A stretch of 64,000 nucleotides of DNA from Mesosutterella faecium (GTDB lineage Bacteria; Pseudomonadota; Gammaproteobacteria; Burkholderiales; Burkholderiaceae_F). Both the position numbers and the translations under genes were made by a program. Positions 44,492-53,831 of this stretch are shown here, in pieces; positions within the stretch are counted from its first letter, which is position 1; each line of letters opens with the position of its first letter. Below the pieces are notes generated by a model. It searched no databases. It worked only from the letters and a program-made list of their open reading frames with translations, and was not told the origin of the DNA. The stretch covers positions 168,326-232,325 of the forward strand of contig NZ_JAKZJU020000002.1 in assembly GCF_022809315.2 (NCBI RefSeq), in the 5' to 3' direction.

Positions 44492-45997
44492 ATGGCTGAA
44501 AGAATTCATCGCGGCAAAATCAAGACTCCGCCGGATCCGCTGGTTGTCAAATACCTGATCACCCCGGGCATAGAAAACGACATCAAGTACCGCTACCAGG
44601 CTTTCCTTGACTGCAACAAGGCCCATGTCCTGATGCTCATGCGCCAGAAGATCGTCACGCGCGAAGTGGCCAGCGCCATTTTGAAGTGCAACCGCGACAT
44701 GGCCGCAATGGGCGACAAGCCGGACTTTCCGATCGATCCCAACCGCGAAGACTTCTATTTCAATCTCGAGGCGCACCTGATTGAGCAGGTGGGCATCGAA
44801 ATAGGAGGCCAGCAGCACACGGCCCGCTCGAGGAACGACCTGTACGCGACCTGCGCGAGGCTTGCGGTCCGCAACTCCTACTTCGAAATCTGCCGCATCT
44901 TCAACCGGATGCGCCAGGCGATCATCGAGGTGGCCCGCGCGAACGAGGACGCGGTCTACGCCGGCTACACGCACATGCAGCCCTCGGAGCCGATCACCTT
45001 CGCGCACTACTGCTCGGCGGTTTTAAACGGGCTGCAGCGCGACTACAGGCGCATCGCTCACTGCTACGAGGGGCTCAACCTCTGCCCGCTGGGCGGCGGC
45101 TCCATGGGCAGCACCACCTGGAACATCGACAGGAACTACACCTCGAAGATGCTGGGCTTTGACGCCCCGGTCGACAATTCGATCGACTGCGTGGCCACCC
45201 GCGACTTCATCACCGACATCCTCGCCGCGCTGTCCATCGCCGCGAACACCCTGAGCCGCTTCTGCCAGGACCTCTACGTTTGGGCGACGCCCGACTACGG
45301 CTACATCGAGGTGTCCGACAGCTGCGCGGTCTGCTCCTCGATCATGCCCCAGAAGAAGAACCCTTGGGTGCTGGAGCACATCAAGGCGAAGGCGGCCCAC
45401 GTCGAGGGCTGCTTCATGAGCGCTCTCAACGTGATGAAGAACGTTATCTACTCGCACTGCGAGGACATGTGCGGGGAGTCCGCCAACTACTTCTTCCCGG
45501 CTCTGCAGGAAATGAAGATGATGTGCGAGCTGATGGAGGTGAGCATCAGGGGGATCACCGTGAAGAAGGAGCGGATGCTGGAAAACGCCAAGGGTGACTT
45601 CTGCACCGTGACCGAGCTCGCGAACGCCCTGGTCCGCAAGGACGGCATCAGCTTCCGCATGGCCCACGACATCGTGGCCCAGGTGGTCGCTCACATGCTT
45701 GAGACCCACAAGAGGGCGGACGAGATCGGCACCGATGTCGTGAATCCGATCTATATGAAGCTTTTCAACCGCACGACCGGCATGACCGACGAGGAAATCC
45801 GCGCCGCCCTGGATCCGGTTGCGATCGCCTATGCGAAGAAATGCATCGGAGGAACCGCTCCTGAAGAGGTCGAGCGGCAGCTCAACAACCGCCAGAAGGC
45901 GCTTGACCAGGACAACGCCGAGCTGAAGGAAAGGATGGACCGCGTCGCTGCGGCCAAGGCCGCGCTTGAGCAGGCCGTGACCGAAGCCATCGCCTGA
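44492..45997 (+). CDS. Argininosuccinate-lyase-superfamily enzyme, copy 1
   Basis: A 501-residue C-N lyase related to ArgH and to lyases that cleave N-succinyl amines, all releasing fumarate. It has ARSRNDLYAT, YAGYTHMQPSEPITFAH, GGGSMGSTTW and the catalytic-serine loop CSSIMPQKKNP. GGAG precedes ATG 44492 (an earlier in-frame ATG at 44486 lies too close to it). No arginine genes are near. Next on the strand is a DcuA/B carrier, and aspA is upstream. The paralogue at 50.3 kb shares most motifs. A catabolic role, giving fumarate from an imported N-succinyl compound or argininosuccinate, is inferred. Confidence 0.8.
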   Translation: MAERIHRGKIKTPPDPLVVKYLITPGIENDIKYRYQAFLDCNKAHVLMLMRQKIVTREVASAILKCNRDMAAMGDKPDFPIDPNREDFYFNLEAHLIEQVGIEIGGQQHTARSRNDLYATCARLAVRNSYFEICRIFNRMRQAIIEVARANEDAVYAGYTHMQPSEPITFAHYCSAVLNGLQRDYRRIAHCYEGLNLCPLGGGSMGSTTWNIDRNYTSKMLGFDAPVDNSIDCVATRDFITDILAALSIAANTLSRFCQDLYVWATPDYGYIEVSDSCAVCSSIMPQKKNPWVLEHIKAKAAHVEGCFMSALNVMKNVIYSHCEDMCGESANYFFPALQEMKMMCELMEVSIRGITVKKERMLENAKGDFCTVTELANALVRKDGISFRMAHDIVAQVVAHMLETHKRADEIGTDVVNPIYMKLFNRTTGMTDEEIRAALDPVAIAYAKKCIGGTAPEEVERQLNNRQKALDQDNAELKERMDRVAAAKAALEQAVTEAIA

Positions 45998-46024
45998 TTT
46001 TCCGTTTCATTCGGTGAAAAGACG

Positions 46025-46064
46025 CCCCGGCTCCCCTCCTGACTGGGAAGCCGGGGTTTATTTT
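46025..46064 (+). terminator. Terminator of lyase copy 1
   Basis: CCCCGGCT/AGCCGGGG stem followed by TTTATTTT, 28 bases after the stop codon. Confidence 0.75.
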
Positions 46065-46818
46065 GCCTGACGACGGGCTTTGCCGCCGGGCCGGCAGGCC
46101 CTCCATCGGCTTTTACGCAGACAGGCCGGTGCAGCGTCGCGCGTCAATCGGCGGCATGCTGCTTACTGCGATGATCCCATGACTAAGCCGGTCTGGATCC
46201 TGCCCCGGTCTCTAAGCGGCCAGGGACTGCTTTTCCAAAGCCGCGGGACCAATAGGCCACGCCCTCTCCGCCCTTTGGGACGAGGGCCTGCGTCAGCCTC
46301 TTTAGGCATGCCGTGCACTCTCGCAGGCTCAGGTTTTAAAGAGCGGGCTCTTATAGGCCAGTTGAAAAATTGTCCAGCGGATCTTTTTGCACCCTGAGGC
46401 GGGGATTTGTGCTGCGTCGGGGGAGTGTTCCCGCCGGCTGCCAGGAAGACATCGTGAAGGAGGGCCGAAGCGGCCGCGCGCGGCAGGAAACCTTCCCGCC
46501 AGAATCGGAAAAATCACAGGAAATTCTATAGGCCTGCCTTCTCAAACCCTTCTGATTTAAAAATTTTTTCACAAAGAAATAAGTTTTGGTTAATTAGCTT
46601 TTGGTGCTGACGCGTCCTAGACAGAATTGACTAGTCGAAAGGATTTATAGGGGCTTTCCTTAAGGCGTTTATGGGACGAAGCCCTTCCAGATTCTCTCGC
46701 GGTGGTTCCGGCGGCCGGCGTGGAGACTTTTCCGAGTTCGGGAAACGATCGGTTCGGCTTTTCTCAACTGCTATGGGTTCTGCCGCTGACCTTCCTGGGG
46801 AGGCGGCTCAAAAACACT
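46065..46818. other. 754-base spacer with no supported gene
   Basis: Short open frames on both strands (46080-46397, 46329-46517) have no ribosome sites or recognisable domains. The last 200 bases are more AT-rich and should hold the dcuA promoter. The stretch may be debris of a lost gene, but nothing in it can be named. Confidence 0.35.
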
Positions 46819-48135
46819 ATGTCAGTCTTAATACAATTTCTTATTGTCTTTGGCGCCATTCTAATGGGCGTCCGCTACGGCGGGCTCGCCCTCGGACTCT
46901 GGGGCGGCCTCGGACTGGTGGTTCTGTCGCTGGTCTTCGGCGTCGTCCCGACCGCGCCGCCTATCGACGTGATGCTCATCATCTTCGCCGTCTGCATGTG
47001 CGCCTCCTGCATGGAGGCGGTGGGCGGGCTCGACATTCTGGTCCGCATCGCGGCCCGCATCATCCGCTCCAATCCCCGCTACGTCGCGGTTCTCGGGCCG
47101 CTGGTGAGCTTCTTCCTCACGTTCTTCGCCGGCACCGGCAACGCCGTCTACGCCATCCTGCCGGTGATTTACGAGGTGTCCTACAACGCGAAGGTGCGCC
47201 CTGAGCGCGCGATGGCGGGCGCCGCAGTCGCGGGCCAGGTCGGCATTACCGCCTGCCCGATTTCGGCGGCTACCGCGGCCATGATCGGACTCATGGTGCA
47301 GAACGGGCACCCCGAGATCGGCCTGGGGCAGATCCTCATGATCACGTTCCCCTCCTGCCTGATCGGCGTCATCGTGGCCTCGATCATCTGCATGTTCCGC
47401 GGCAAGGATCTCGACAAGGATCCCGAATACCAGGCGCGCCTCAAGGCCGGCCAGGTCGAGCCCCCGCAGCCGATTTCCAATGAGAAGCTGCCGCGCGAGG
47501 CGACCTGGTCCGTGCTGATCTTCCTCGGCTCCATCCTCCTCATTGTCTGCGCCGGGTTCTTCCCGGAGCTGCGCGTGCTGCACGGCCAGACCAAGCCGGT
47601 GAGCATGTCGCTCGTCATCGAGGCGGTGATGCTTGCCGCCGGCGCCCTGATGTGCATCTTCTGCAAGCCCAACATGGACAAGGTGGCCCACGGCCAGATT
47701 CTCCACGCCGGCGTGGTCTCCATCGCGGTGGTGTTCGGCGTCGCCTGGATGTCGGACTCCTTCATCAACGGCAACAAGGGCTTCTTCCTTGACCTGTGCG
47801 GGCAGCTCGCCGCCACGGCTCCGTTCCTCTTCGCGCTCGTGCTCGGCTTCATGTCCGCGCTGCTCGGCAGCCAGGGCGCCACGACCCGCGCCATCATGCC
47901 GCTTGGCTTCGCCCTGGGCATCAACCCGTGGTCTCTGGTCGCGATGTTCCCGGCCGTGAACTGCCTGTTCATTCTCCCGACCACCGGCCCGGCGCTTGCC
48001 GCAATCGGCATGGACCGCTCCGGAACGACGAAGATCGGCAAGTTCGTGTTCAACCACTCCTTCCAGCTGCCCGGCCTTCTGATGGTGATCATTGCGGTCG
48101 CCGTGGGCTACGTGCTGGTGCCGATCCTCACATGA
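46819..48135 (+). CDS. dcuA: DcuA/DcuB-type C4-dicarboxylate antiporter
   Basis: A 438-residue inner-membrane carrier of the DcuA/B family, which exchanges external fumarate, malate or aspartate for internal succinate in anaerobes. Family blocks: MGVRYGGLALGLWGGLGL near the N-terminus, FFAGTGNAVYAILPVIYEV, GQVGITACPISAATAA and LPTTGPALAAIGMDRSGTT. The start is ATG 46819, where the first membrane helix begins; the GGGGAGG upstream is further away than usual. It follows lyase copy 1, with which it would supply substrate and export the reduced product. Confidence 0.9.
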   Translation: MSVLIQFLIVFGAILMGVRYGGLALGLWGGLGLVVLSLVFGVVPTAPPIDVMLIIFAVCMCASCMEAVGGLDILVRIAARIIRSNPRYVAVLGPLVSFFLTFFAGTGNAVYAILPVIYEVSYNAKVRPERAMAGAAVAGQVGITACPISAATAAMIGLMVQNGHPEIGLGQILMITFPSCLIGVIVASIICMFRGKDLDKDPEYQARLKAGQVEPPQPISNEKLPREATWSVLIFLGSILLIVCAGFFPELRVLHGQTKPVSMSLVIEAVMLAAGALMCIFCKPNMDKVAHGQILHAGVVSIAVVFGVAWMSDSFINGNKGFFLDLCGQLAATAPFLFALVLGFMSALLGSQGATTRAIMPLGFALGINPWSLVAMFPAVNCLFILPTTGPALAAIGMDRSGTTKIGKFVFNHSFQLPGLLMVIIAVAVGYVLVPILT

Positions 48136-48169
48136 GGCCTGAGGGCTGCTTTTAAAGCCTGAAAAAACA

Positions 48170-48198
48170 GGGTCGGCCGATGTCTGGCCGGCCCTTTT
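48170..48198 (+). terminator. dcuA terminator
   Basis: GGGTCGGCC-GATGTCT-GGCCGGCCC followed by TTTT, just before the next gene. Confidence 0.75.
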
Positions 48199-48221
48199 CC
48201 GTCTCTGAAGGGAGCGATCAG

Positions 48222-49064
48222 ATGGATTTTCTTGCCCATTTCGTTGAAAGCGCTTTTTTCTATCCCGACCGGCGCCGCTACTGGCGCCCCGGGCACTACG
48301 GCCTCAAAGGCACGGAGTTCGAGTGCCAGGCCCCGTCCGGGGCCGTGCTCTCGGGCCTGCTGCTGCACGCGGGCGGCGGCTTTGAAGAACACCCCGCAGG
48401 CACCGTGGTGTACTGCCACTCCGGCCGCATGAACCGGGAGTTCAACCTGCCCCAGGCCGCGTTCCTCGCGGAGGCGGGCATGAACGTCCTGCTCTTCGAC
48501 TACGAGGGCTGCGGGCGCTCCGGGGGCAGCCCCTCGCTCGACCGCCTGGGAGAGGACGTGGAGGCGGCGGCCGGCTGGCTCGACGCGTCACCCTGGAAGG
48601 CGGAGCGCTACGTGCTGTTCGGGCAGTTCATCGGGGCAGACGCGGCGCTTCAGTACTACAGCGCGCACCCGAAGCGTGTGGCGGGTCTTGCGCTCGAGTC
48701 CTGCTATGCCACGAGGCGAGGCTGGGTGAAGGATAAGTGGGGGCCGCTCGTCGGTGACATTCTCGCTCGTTTCCTGCACTCGCAGACCGTCGAGCCCGCC
48801 CAAGTGCTCAGGAACTCTCATGTGCCGACCGTTGTCATCTGCCCGGGGCGCGACTTCGTGGTGCATTCCAGAGAGAGAAAAGCACTCCTTGCTGCCATCC
48901 CACCCCACGCGCAAGTCTGGAAGGCGGAGGGACTGCGTTTCCTCGGCGTTTTCGGCGGTCAAAAAAACATCTGGCAGGAAAGCCTGGTGCAGTTTGTCAG
49001 GGAAAAGTGCTTCGGGGTGAAGGAGGGAAAGAAAAAAGGATCACGGAACAAAACAGGACGATAA
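48222..49064 (+). CDS. Alpha/beta-hydrolase-fold protein lacking catalytic Ser and His
   Basis: A 280-residue protein with a normal alpha/beta hydrolase layout: oxyanion-side VVYCHSGRMNRE, LLFDYEGCGRSGG, the elbow FGQFIGADAAL, and an acid loop CPGRDFVV. In active relatives the elbow is GQSIG; here Ser is Phe (TTC). Where GHLGVF is expected, the text is RFLGVFGG, so the catalytic His is also Phe. The Asp remains. AGGGAG precedes ATG 48222. The rest of the fold is well kept, so it is either a non-enzymatic protein or an early pseudogene with intact frame. Confidence 0.75.
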   Translation: MDFLAHFVESAFFYPDRRRYWRPGHYGLKGTEFECQAPSGAVLSGLLLHAGGGFEEHPAGTVVYCHSGRMNREFNLPQAAFLAEAGMNVLLFDYEGCGRSGGSPSLDRLGEDVEAAAGWLDASPWKAERYVLFGQFIGADAALQYYSAHPKRVAGLALESCYATRRGWVKDKWGPLVGDILARFLHSQTVEPAQVLRNSHVPTVVICPGRDFVVHSRERKALLAAIPPHAQVWKAEGLRFLGVFGGQKNIWQESLVQFVREKCFGVKEGKKKGSRNKTGR

Positions 49065-49097
49065 AGCCCCAGGGGCAGAAGGCGCGTCGCCGCAGAA

Positions 49098-50183
49098 TCA
49101 ATCAGAGCGAGACGGCCAGAGTCTTTCCATCAGAAGGGCGAGCGCGAGGGCAGCAAACGCTGCGAGAAGCTTTCCCGCGAGCAGCGGCGTGATGCCTTCG
49201 GGAAACGCAGCCGAGAAAAATCCCATGTGGTCGCCAACCAGGCAGAGCACCGGGCCGGAGAAGGCAGAACAGACGACTTTGCCGGAGTTTGACATACGGT
49301 CGAGCATCGAGTACATCGGCAGCGGGTTCGCGCAGGAGACGAACATTCCGAGAACCGCCGTATCATCGATTCGAAGCAGCTGCGCGATGGCGTGCAGCGC
49401 TCGCGTGCAGTATTTCTGTATGAAAAGCACAAAGGGAAAGGCCCCAGAGAGCATGATTCCAATCTCGCCTATGATCGCGAGCTGGGGCTCGATCGGGGCC
49501 ATGCCGTGCACGAACCCCAGGCTGAAATAGTGGTCGAACGCGGCGTATACGAGCAGCAGGATGAAGACGGCGATCAGTCCCTCCGCGAACTTGAGGCAGA
49601 TCCGCACGGTGAGGTCGCGCCGGAAGGTGAGCATCGCGGCAAGAAGCAGGGCGGCCGCAAAGACCGGAGCCCCGAGCCGGAGGATCTCGAGGGGCGGGCA
49701 GCCCGTCGCGAGCCCGACTCCGGCCATGCTGAGGGGCGAAGCGATGAGTCCCGCCACGATCCCCCTGGCAACATAGGGCTGGGAGGCTTTGCTGCACACC
49801 GACAGCGAGATGGGAAGCGCGAAGGTGAGGATCGAGCCCAGGGTGCTCGCGAGCCCGATGCCGGAAAGAGCGGCGGCCTCGGGGCTGCGGGCGAGACTTT
49901 TCGCAAGCGGAAATCCCCCGTTGTCAGGACCGAGAAACACGCCTGCCACCATGGCGGGATCCGAACCGATCGACTCGAAAAAAGGCCCGATAACCGGTCC
50001 CAGGAAGCTTCCGAGCGCGGGAGCCGCGCACATCGTGCCCACCATTACGAGGGCGAGCGGGCCCATGGCGTTCAGTCCCTTCTCGAACTCCTTTCCGTAG
50101 CCGAACCTGCTGTCAAAGAGCGCCCGATCAAGCGCTCCGATCGTCATGAAAAAGGCCATGACGCCGATCACTATCGCATTCAC
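49098..50183 (-). CDS. eutH: EutH-type ethanolamine permease homologue
   Basis: A 361-residue inner-membrane protein of the EutH family, shorter than the roughly 400-residue enterobacterial protein. Marks are the N-terminal VNAIVIGVMAFFMTIGALDR, AMGPLALVMVGTMCAAPALG, GPDNGGFPLAKSLA and CANPLPMYSMLDRM. The start is GTG 50183 with GGAG 8 bases upstream. No other eut gene is present. It lies 113 bases behind lyase copy 2 with a terminator-like hairpin between, so it probably carries a substrate or amine product of that lyase rather than serving an ethanolamine microcompartment. Confidence 0.82.
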   Translation of the reverse strand: MNAIVIGVMAFFMTIGALDRALFDSRFGYGKEFEKGLNAMGPLALVMVGTMCAAPALGSFLGPVIGPFFESIGSDPAMVAGVFLGPDNGGFPLAKSLARSPEAAALSGIGLASTLGSILTFALPISLSVCSKASQPYVARGIVAGLIASPLSMAGVGLATGCPPLEILRLGAPVFAAALLLAAMLTFRRDLTVRICLKFAEGLIAVFILLLVYAAFDHYFSLGFVHGMAPIEPQLAIIGEIGIMLSGAFPFVLFIQKYCTRALHAIAQLLRIDDTAVLGMFVSCANPLPMYSMLDRMSNSGKVVCSAFSGPVLCLVGDHMGFFSAAFPEGITPLLAGKLLAAFAALALALLMERLWPSRSD

Positions 50184-50229
50184 CTTTGATTCTCCGAAGC
50201 GTCCACGGAAAAAATCCGCCGGCCGCGCC

Positions 50230-50251
50230 AAAAAAAGGCGGCCGGCGGCCG
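50230..50251 (-). terminator. Attenuator-type terminator between lyase copy 2 and eutH
   Basis: Minus strand CGGCC-GCC-GGCCG followed by CCTTTTTTT (the run of A at 50230-50236 on the plus strand). It would reduce eutH expression relative to the lyase. Confidence 0.6.
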
Positions 50252-50296
50252 GGCCGTCAGGGGCGGTTCTCTTTTAAAACTTCAGCCTCTGCAACC

Positions 50297-51811
50297 TCAG
50301 CTGTTTTTAGCGAGGAAGCTGTTCACGGCGCGGTCGAGCTTCGCGTGCGCCTGGGCGAGCCTGCCGCGGCGAAGCGTCGCCTCGGCCTCGTCGATGGCGA
50401 TTCTCTTTTCGACGAATGCGAGCTGCCGCTCCACTTCCTCGGGTGCCGTCCCGCCGAGCACTTTCTTCGACATTGCGTTTTTTACCGGGTCGAGTCCGCT
50501 CTGGATCTGGGCGTCGGTGATCTTGAGGCTCCGGTTGAAAAGCTTCCTGCTGATCTCGTTGAGGATTCCGGAGTTGATCTCGGTCGCCTTCAGGCTGTGC
50601 TCGGTCATGTAGCCCACCATGTGGGCGACGATTTCGTGGGCCTCGCGGAAGGGGATCCCTTCAACGCGCACCAGCGTGTTGGCGAGCTCCGTCACCGTGC
50701 AGAAGTTAGCCGCCGCAGTGCTGCGGGCCCGGTCGCGGTGGACGATGACGCCCGCCATCGTGACGTCCATCAGCTTCAGGATTGCGGTCATGTCCTTCAC
50801 ACAGGGCCAGAAGTCGGCGATCACGTCCATCGACTCCATGGTGAAGGCGTAGGGCACGCCCTTGTAGGTCATCCACACGGCGTCGAAGTCGCTCTTCACC
50901 CGTGCGCACAGCCCGGCCGTCGTCTCGAACGTCCAGGGGTTCTTCTTCTGCGGCATGATCGAGGAACAGACCGCGCAACTGTCGGAGACCTCGACGTAGC
51001 CGAAGTCGGGCGTCGACCAGATCCGCATGTCGGTGGTCATCCGGGCGATGGTGTTCGCCATGATGGAAAGCGCCCCCATCACCTCCATGAGATAGTCCCT
51101 CGAGCAGACGCAGTCGATTGAGTTCTGCACAATGTCGTCGAACCCGAGAAGCTCCGTCGTGTACCTTCTGTCGATGTTCCAGGTGGTGCTGCCCATGGAG
51201 CCGCCGCCCAGCGGATTGAGGTTGATCGAATCCCAAGCGCGCGAGAGCCTCGAGTAGTCGCGGGCGAGGGCGAGCGACACGGCCGAGAGGTAGTGCCCAA
51301 AGGTCATCGGTTCGGAGGGCTGCAGATGGGTGTAGCCCGACATCACGGCGTCTTCGTTCTTCCGGGCGAGGGCGATGAGCGTCCTGCGAAACTTGTTGAT
51401 GAGGGTGCAGAGGTCGAGGAAGGCCTTGCGGGTCACCATTCGGTCGACAGTGGCGTGCAGGTCGTTGCGGGAGCGGGCCGTGTGCTGCTGGCCGCCCACT
51501 TCCATGCCGACCTGGCCGATCAGATAGTTCTCAAGGTTGAAGTACATCTCCTCGAGCGCCGGGGTGATCTCGAAGTCGGGCTTGTCGCCCATCGCCGCCA
51601 TCTTCCGCGCGACCTCCAGGATCTTCGCCGCGGCGGGGGCGCCGATGATGCCCTGGCGCGCGAGCATGAGGACGTGGGCCTTGTTGATGTCGATGTAGCT
51701 CTGGTAGGAGCGCTCCACTTCCTCGTCGGTGAGGGTGGGCTTGATCATGTAATCCATCACTTCCTGGGCCGGCGGCTCCTTGAGCCGGCCGCGTTCAATT
51801 GCCTGTGCCAT
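50297..51811 (-). CDS. Argininosuccinate-lyase-superfamily enzyme, copy 2
   Basis: A 504-residue paralogue of the lyase at 44.5 kb, with GGQQHTARSRNDLHAT, SGYTHLQPSEPMTFGHY, GGGSMGSTTW and the catalytic CSSIMPQKKNP loop. These enzymes eliminate fumarate from N-succinyl compounds such as argininosuccinate. AGAGGA precedes ATG 51811. It is co-directional with eutH and divergent from a ureohydrolase gene, an arrangement not typical of arginine synthesis. Inference: it breaks down an amine- or guanidine-bearing C4 compound, feeding fumarate to respiration. The exact substrate cannot be read from the sequence. Confidence 0.8.
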   Translation of the reverse strand: MAQAIERGRLKEPPAQEVMDYMIKPTLTDEEVERSYQSYIDINKAHVLMLARQGIIGAPAAAKILEVARKMAAMGDKPDFEITPALEEMYFNLENYLIGQVGMEVGGQQHTARSRNDLHATVDRMVTRKAFLDLCTLINKFRRTLIALARKNEDAVMSGYTHLQPSEPMTFGHYLSAVSLALARDYSRLSRAWDSINLNPLGGGSMGSTTWNIDRRYTTELLGFDDIVQNSIDCVCSRDYLMEVMGALSIMANTIARMTTDMRIWSTPDFGYVEVSDSCAVCSSIMPQKKNPWTFETTAGLCARVKSDFDAVWMTYKGVPYAFTMESMDVIADFWPCVKDMTAILKLMDVTMAGVIVHRDRARSTAAANFCTVTELANTLVRVEGIPFREAHEIVAHMVGYMTEHSLKATEINSGILNEISRKLFNRSLKITDAQIQSGLDPVKNAMSKKVLGGTAPEEVERQLAFVEKRIAIDEAEATLRRGRLAQAHAKLDRAVNSFLAKNS

Positions 51812-52138
51812 TGCGAATTATCCTCTTCACAAAACAGAAACCGGGCGTCGGATCTGCCCGCGGAACCTATTTTGGCGTCGGCAAGGCGCTCGCCGCGAGG
51901 ATCCTATGGAAAACTTATCCATTAGCTTTAATTCTGTTTAATTTGGCCGGATCCGGCATTTCCATCTCCCCGTATTTTTCCGCCGTCCCTCAAGCCTATA
52001 AAGGATAAATGACGCTTAAGAAAAACATTTAAATGAATTAACCAGTTTGCTGCCGCACTCCTGACTTCGGTAAAAACCTAAGAAGTTTCAGCAGTAGCTT
52101 CTGCATTTTTCTTGATTTTGAGAGGGAGAGCGCTTCTC
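51812..52138. promoter_or_regulatory. Divergent promoter region between lyase copy 2 and the ureohydrolase
   Basis: 327 bases without a gene. A perfect 12-bp palindrome GCCGGATCCGGC lies at 51946-51957, and AT-rich stretches on both sides could hold the two promoters. A shared regulator is plausible but not shown. Confidence 0.4.
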
Positions 52139-53092
52139 ATGCCTAAGAAAATCCACAACCTTCCCATCACGGGAATCGCAAGCTTTGCCAAGTACCCCAT
52201 CTGCACGGATCTCGATCAGCTCGACGCGGACGTCTGCGTGATGGGCATTCCCTACGACCAGAGCACGCCTTACCTTACAGGTTCCAAATTCGGGCCGAGG
52301 AGGATCCGCGAAGTCTCCTGCCACTACGGCCGCGGCGATGAGGGTTTCTGGGACCCGGAGCGGCAGGAGCAGTATCTGGCCGCGCCTGTGAGGGTGGTCG
52401 ACGGGGGCGACGTGGACATCCATCCGATGGATTTCCATGAAACCTTCGACAACATCACAGAGACCGTAAGGAAAATCCTCTCCAAGGGGGCGCTTCCCGT
52501 CATGATGGGCGGCGACCACTCGGTGACCTATCCCGAGGCCCGGGCTTTTGACCAATTCGAGGACCTCTGCATCGTTCAGTTTGACGCGCACCTGGATTTC
52601 GGGCAGCGCACTTACACAAACGGTAGCCCTATGAGGCTCATCTCGCAGCTGCCCCACTTCAAGAAGATGTGCCAGATCGGCATGCGGGGACTGGGCAGCA
52701 ACACGCGCGAGGACTTCCAGGCTGCGTATGACTTCGGCTCGGTCGTGATCCCCGCGCGTCAGGCGCTCGAAATGGGAGCCGCCGAGGTGATCAAAAAGAT
52801 CCCGCAGGCGAAAAACTACTTCGTCACGATCGACATCGACGGCTATGACATGAGCACCGCCCCCGGAGTGGGCTCCCCTTCGCCCGGCGGCCTCAACTAC
52901 GTTTTTGAAACCGATGTGCTCGAGGGCATCGCGAAAAAGGGTAACGTCGTGGGGTTCGACCTCGTCGAGGTGGCCCCGCAGTACGATCCCACGGGCATCA
53001 CTCCGCGGCTTGGCGCGATGACGATGCTCGCCTTCATGGGGTTTATCATGAAAGAAAAGGAGAAGAAGGGGCTGCTGAAGCACCGTTCATGA
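52139..53092 (+). CDS. speB: Agmatinase-like ureohydrolase
   Basis: A 317-residue manganese ureohydrolase that would split agmatine or another guanidino compound into urea and an amine. Metal ligands are seen in GGDHSVTYP, FDAHLDF and IDIDGYDMSTAPGVGSPSPGG. The last motif has Gly-Tyr where agmatinases and guanidinobutyrases have Cys-Leu, so the substrate pocket may differ. GGGAG precedes ATG 52139. It is divergent from lyase copy 2. A guanidino substrate is certain only at family level; agmatine, guanidinobutyrate and guanidinopropionate are all possible. Confidence 0.82.
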   Translation: MPKKIHNLPITGIASFAKYPICTDLDQLDADVCVMGIPYDQSTPYLTGSKFGPRRIREVSCHYGRGDEGFWDPERQEQYLAAPVRVVDGGDVDIHPMDFHETFDNITETVRKILSKGALPVMMGGDHSVTYPEARAFDQFEDLCIVQFDAHLDFGQRTYTNGSPMRLISQLPHFKKMCQIGMRGLGSNTREDFQAAYDFGSVVIPARQALEMGAAEVIKKIPQAKNYFVTIDIDGYDMSTAPGVGSPSPGGLNYVFETDVLEGIAKKGNVVGFDLVEVAPQYDPTGITPRLGAMTMLAFMGFIMKEKEKKGLLKHRS

Positions 53093-53279
53093 TCCCCTCT
53101 GCGACGCGGCTTCAATGAGGCCGCGGCGGCTTTGCATCGGCGCCCGAGCTGAGGTTCTGCGGTTTGGGCGCCGCGCTTTCTCCTCTATGCACGGATGTTC
53201 GGAAAGAGGACCCGTGCGCTTGCTTCTCTCCTCTTTCCTCATCTGCCCATGGTCTGTCCATGGCGCAAGGAAACAGAAA

Positions 53280-53828
53280 ATGACCCTTCCGCAAGATACG
53301 ACCCGGGGCCGGCCCATCAGCCGGAAAAACCGTGCCCTCACGCGCAGTCAGGCGCTTGAAATCGTTCGCGCGTCTGACCACTGCGTGCTCTCCACCTGCG
53401 ACAAGGCGGGCGTTCCCTACGGAGTGCCGGTGACGCCGGTTCTCGTGGACGAGGTGATTTACTTTCATGCCACCGCAAGGCCCGAGAGCCGCCGCCGGGA
53501 AAACCTCCTCATGAACCCGGCGGTGAGCCTGTGCTTCATCGGCAAGTCGACTATCATCGAAGACCTCTTCGGCGTGGACTACGCGAGCGCGATCGTGGCG
53601 GGGAAGGCGAGCCTTGTCACCGAAGAGGACGAAAGACTGCGGGCGATGAGGGCGATCATCGCTCGACACGCGCCCCATAATCCCCCGGAGCTAAACGAGT
53701 CCTATCTTAAAAAGGGACTGCCGTTCACCCAGGTCTGGAAGGTGGAGATCGAAAGTGTGACGGGGAAGGCCCGGGTCGGGGCTGAGCGCTGGAAGTCCGG
53801 CGTGTCGCTTAAAACCCTGGAGAGATAA
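53280..53828 (+). CDS. NimA-like pyridoxamine-phosphate-oxidase-fold flavoprotein
   Basis: A 182-residue split-barrel flavoprotein of the family that includes NimA nitroimidazole reductases. Typical text is DHCVLSTCDKAGVPYGVPVTPV, IYFHATARPESRRREN and the mid-region ATAIVAGKA-like SAIVAGKASLV. The barrel binds FMN or haem in relatives. AAGGAAA precedes ATG 53280. A flavodoxin-like gene starts 4 bases after its stop, so the pair is probably one operon. Nitro-reductive drug resistance is known for some family members but cannot be claimed here. Confidence 0.75.
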   Translation: MTLPQDTTRGRPISRKNRALTRSQALEIVRASDHCVLSTCDKAGVPYGVPVTPVLVDEVIYFHATARPESRRRENLLMNPAVSLCFIGKSTIIEDLFGVDYASAIVAGKASLVTEEDERLRAMRAIIARHAPHNPPELNESYLKKGLPFTQVWKVEIESVTGKARVGAERWKSGVSLKTLER

Positions 53829-53831
53829 GCC

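Noticed and set aside
46080..46517. Open frames in the spacer after lyase copy 1.
   Set aside because: Short, overlapping on both strands, no ribosome sites or domains.
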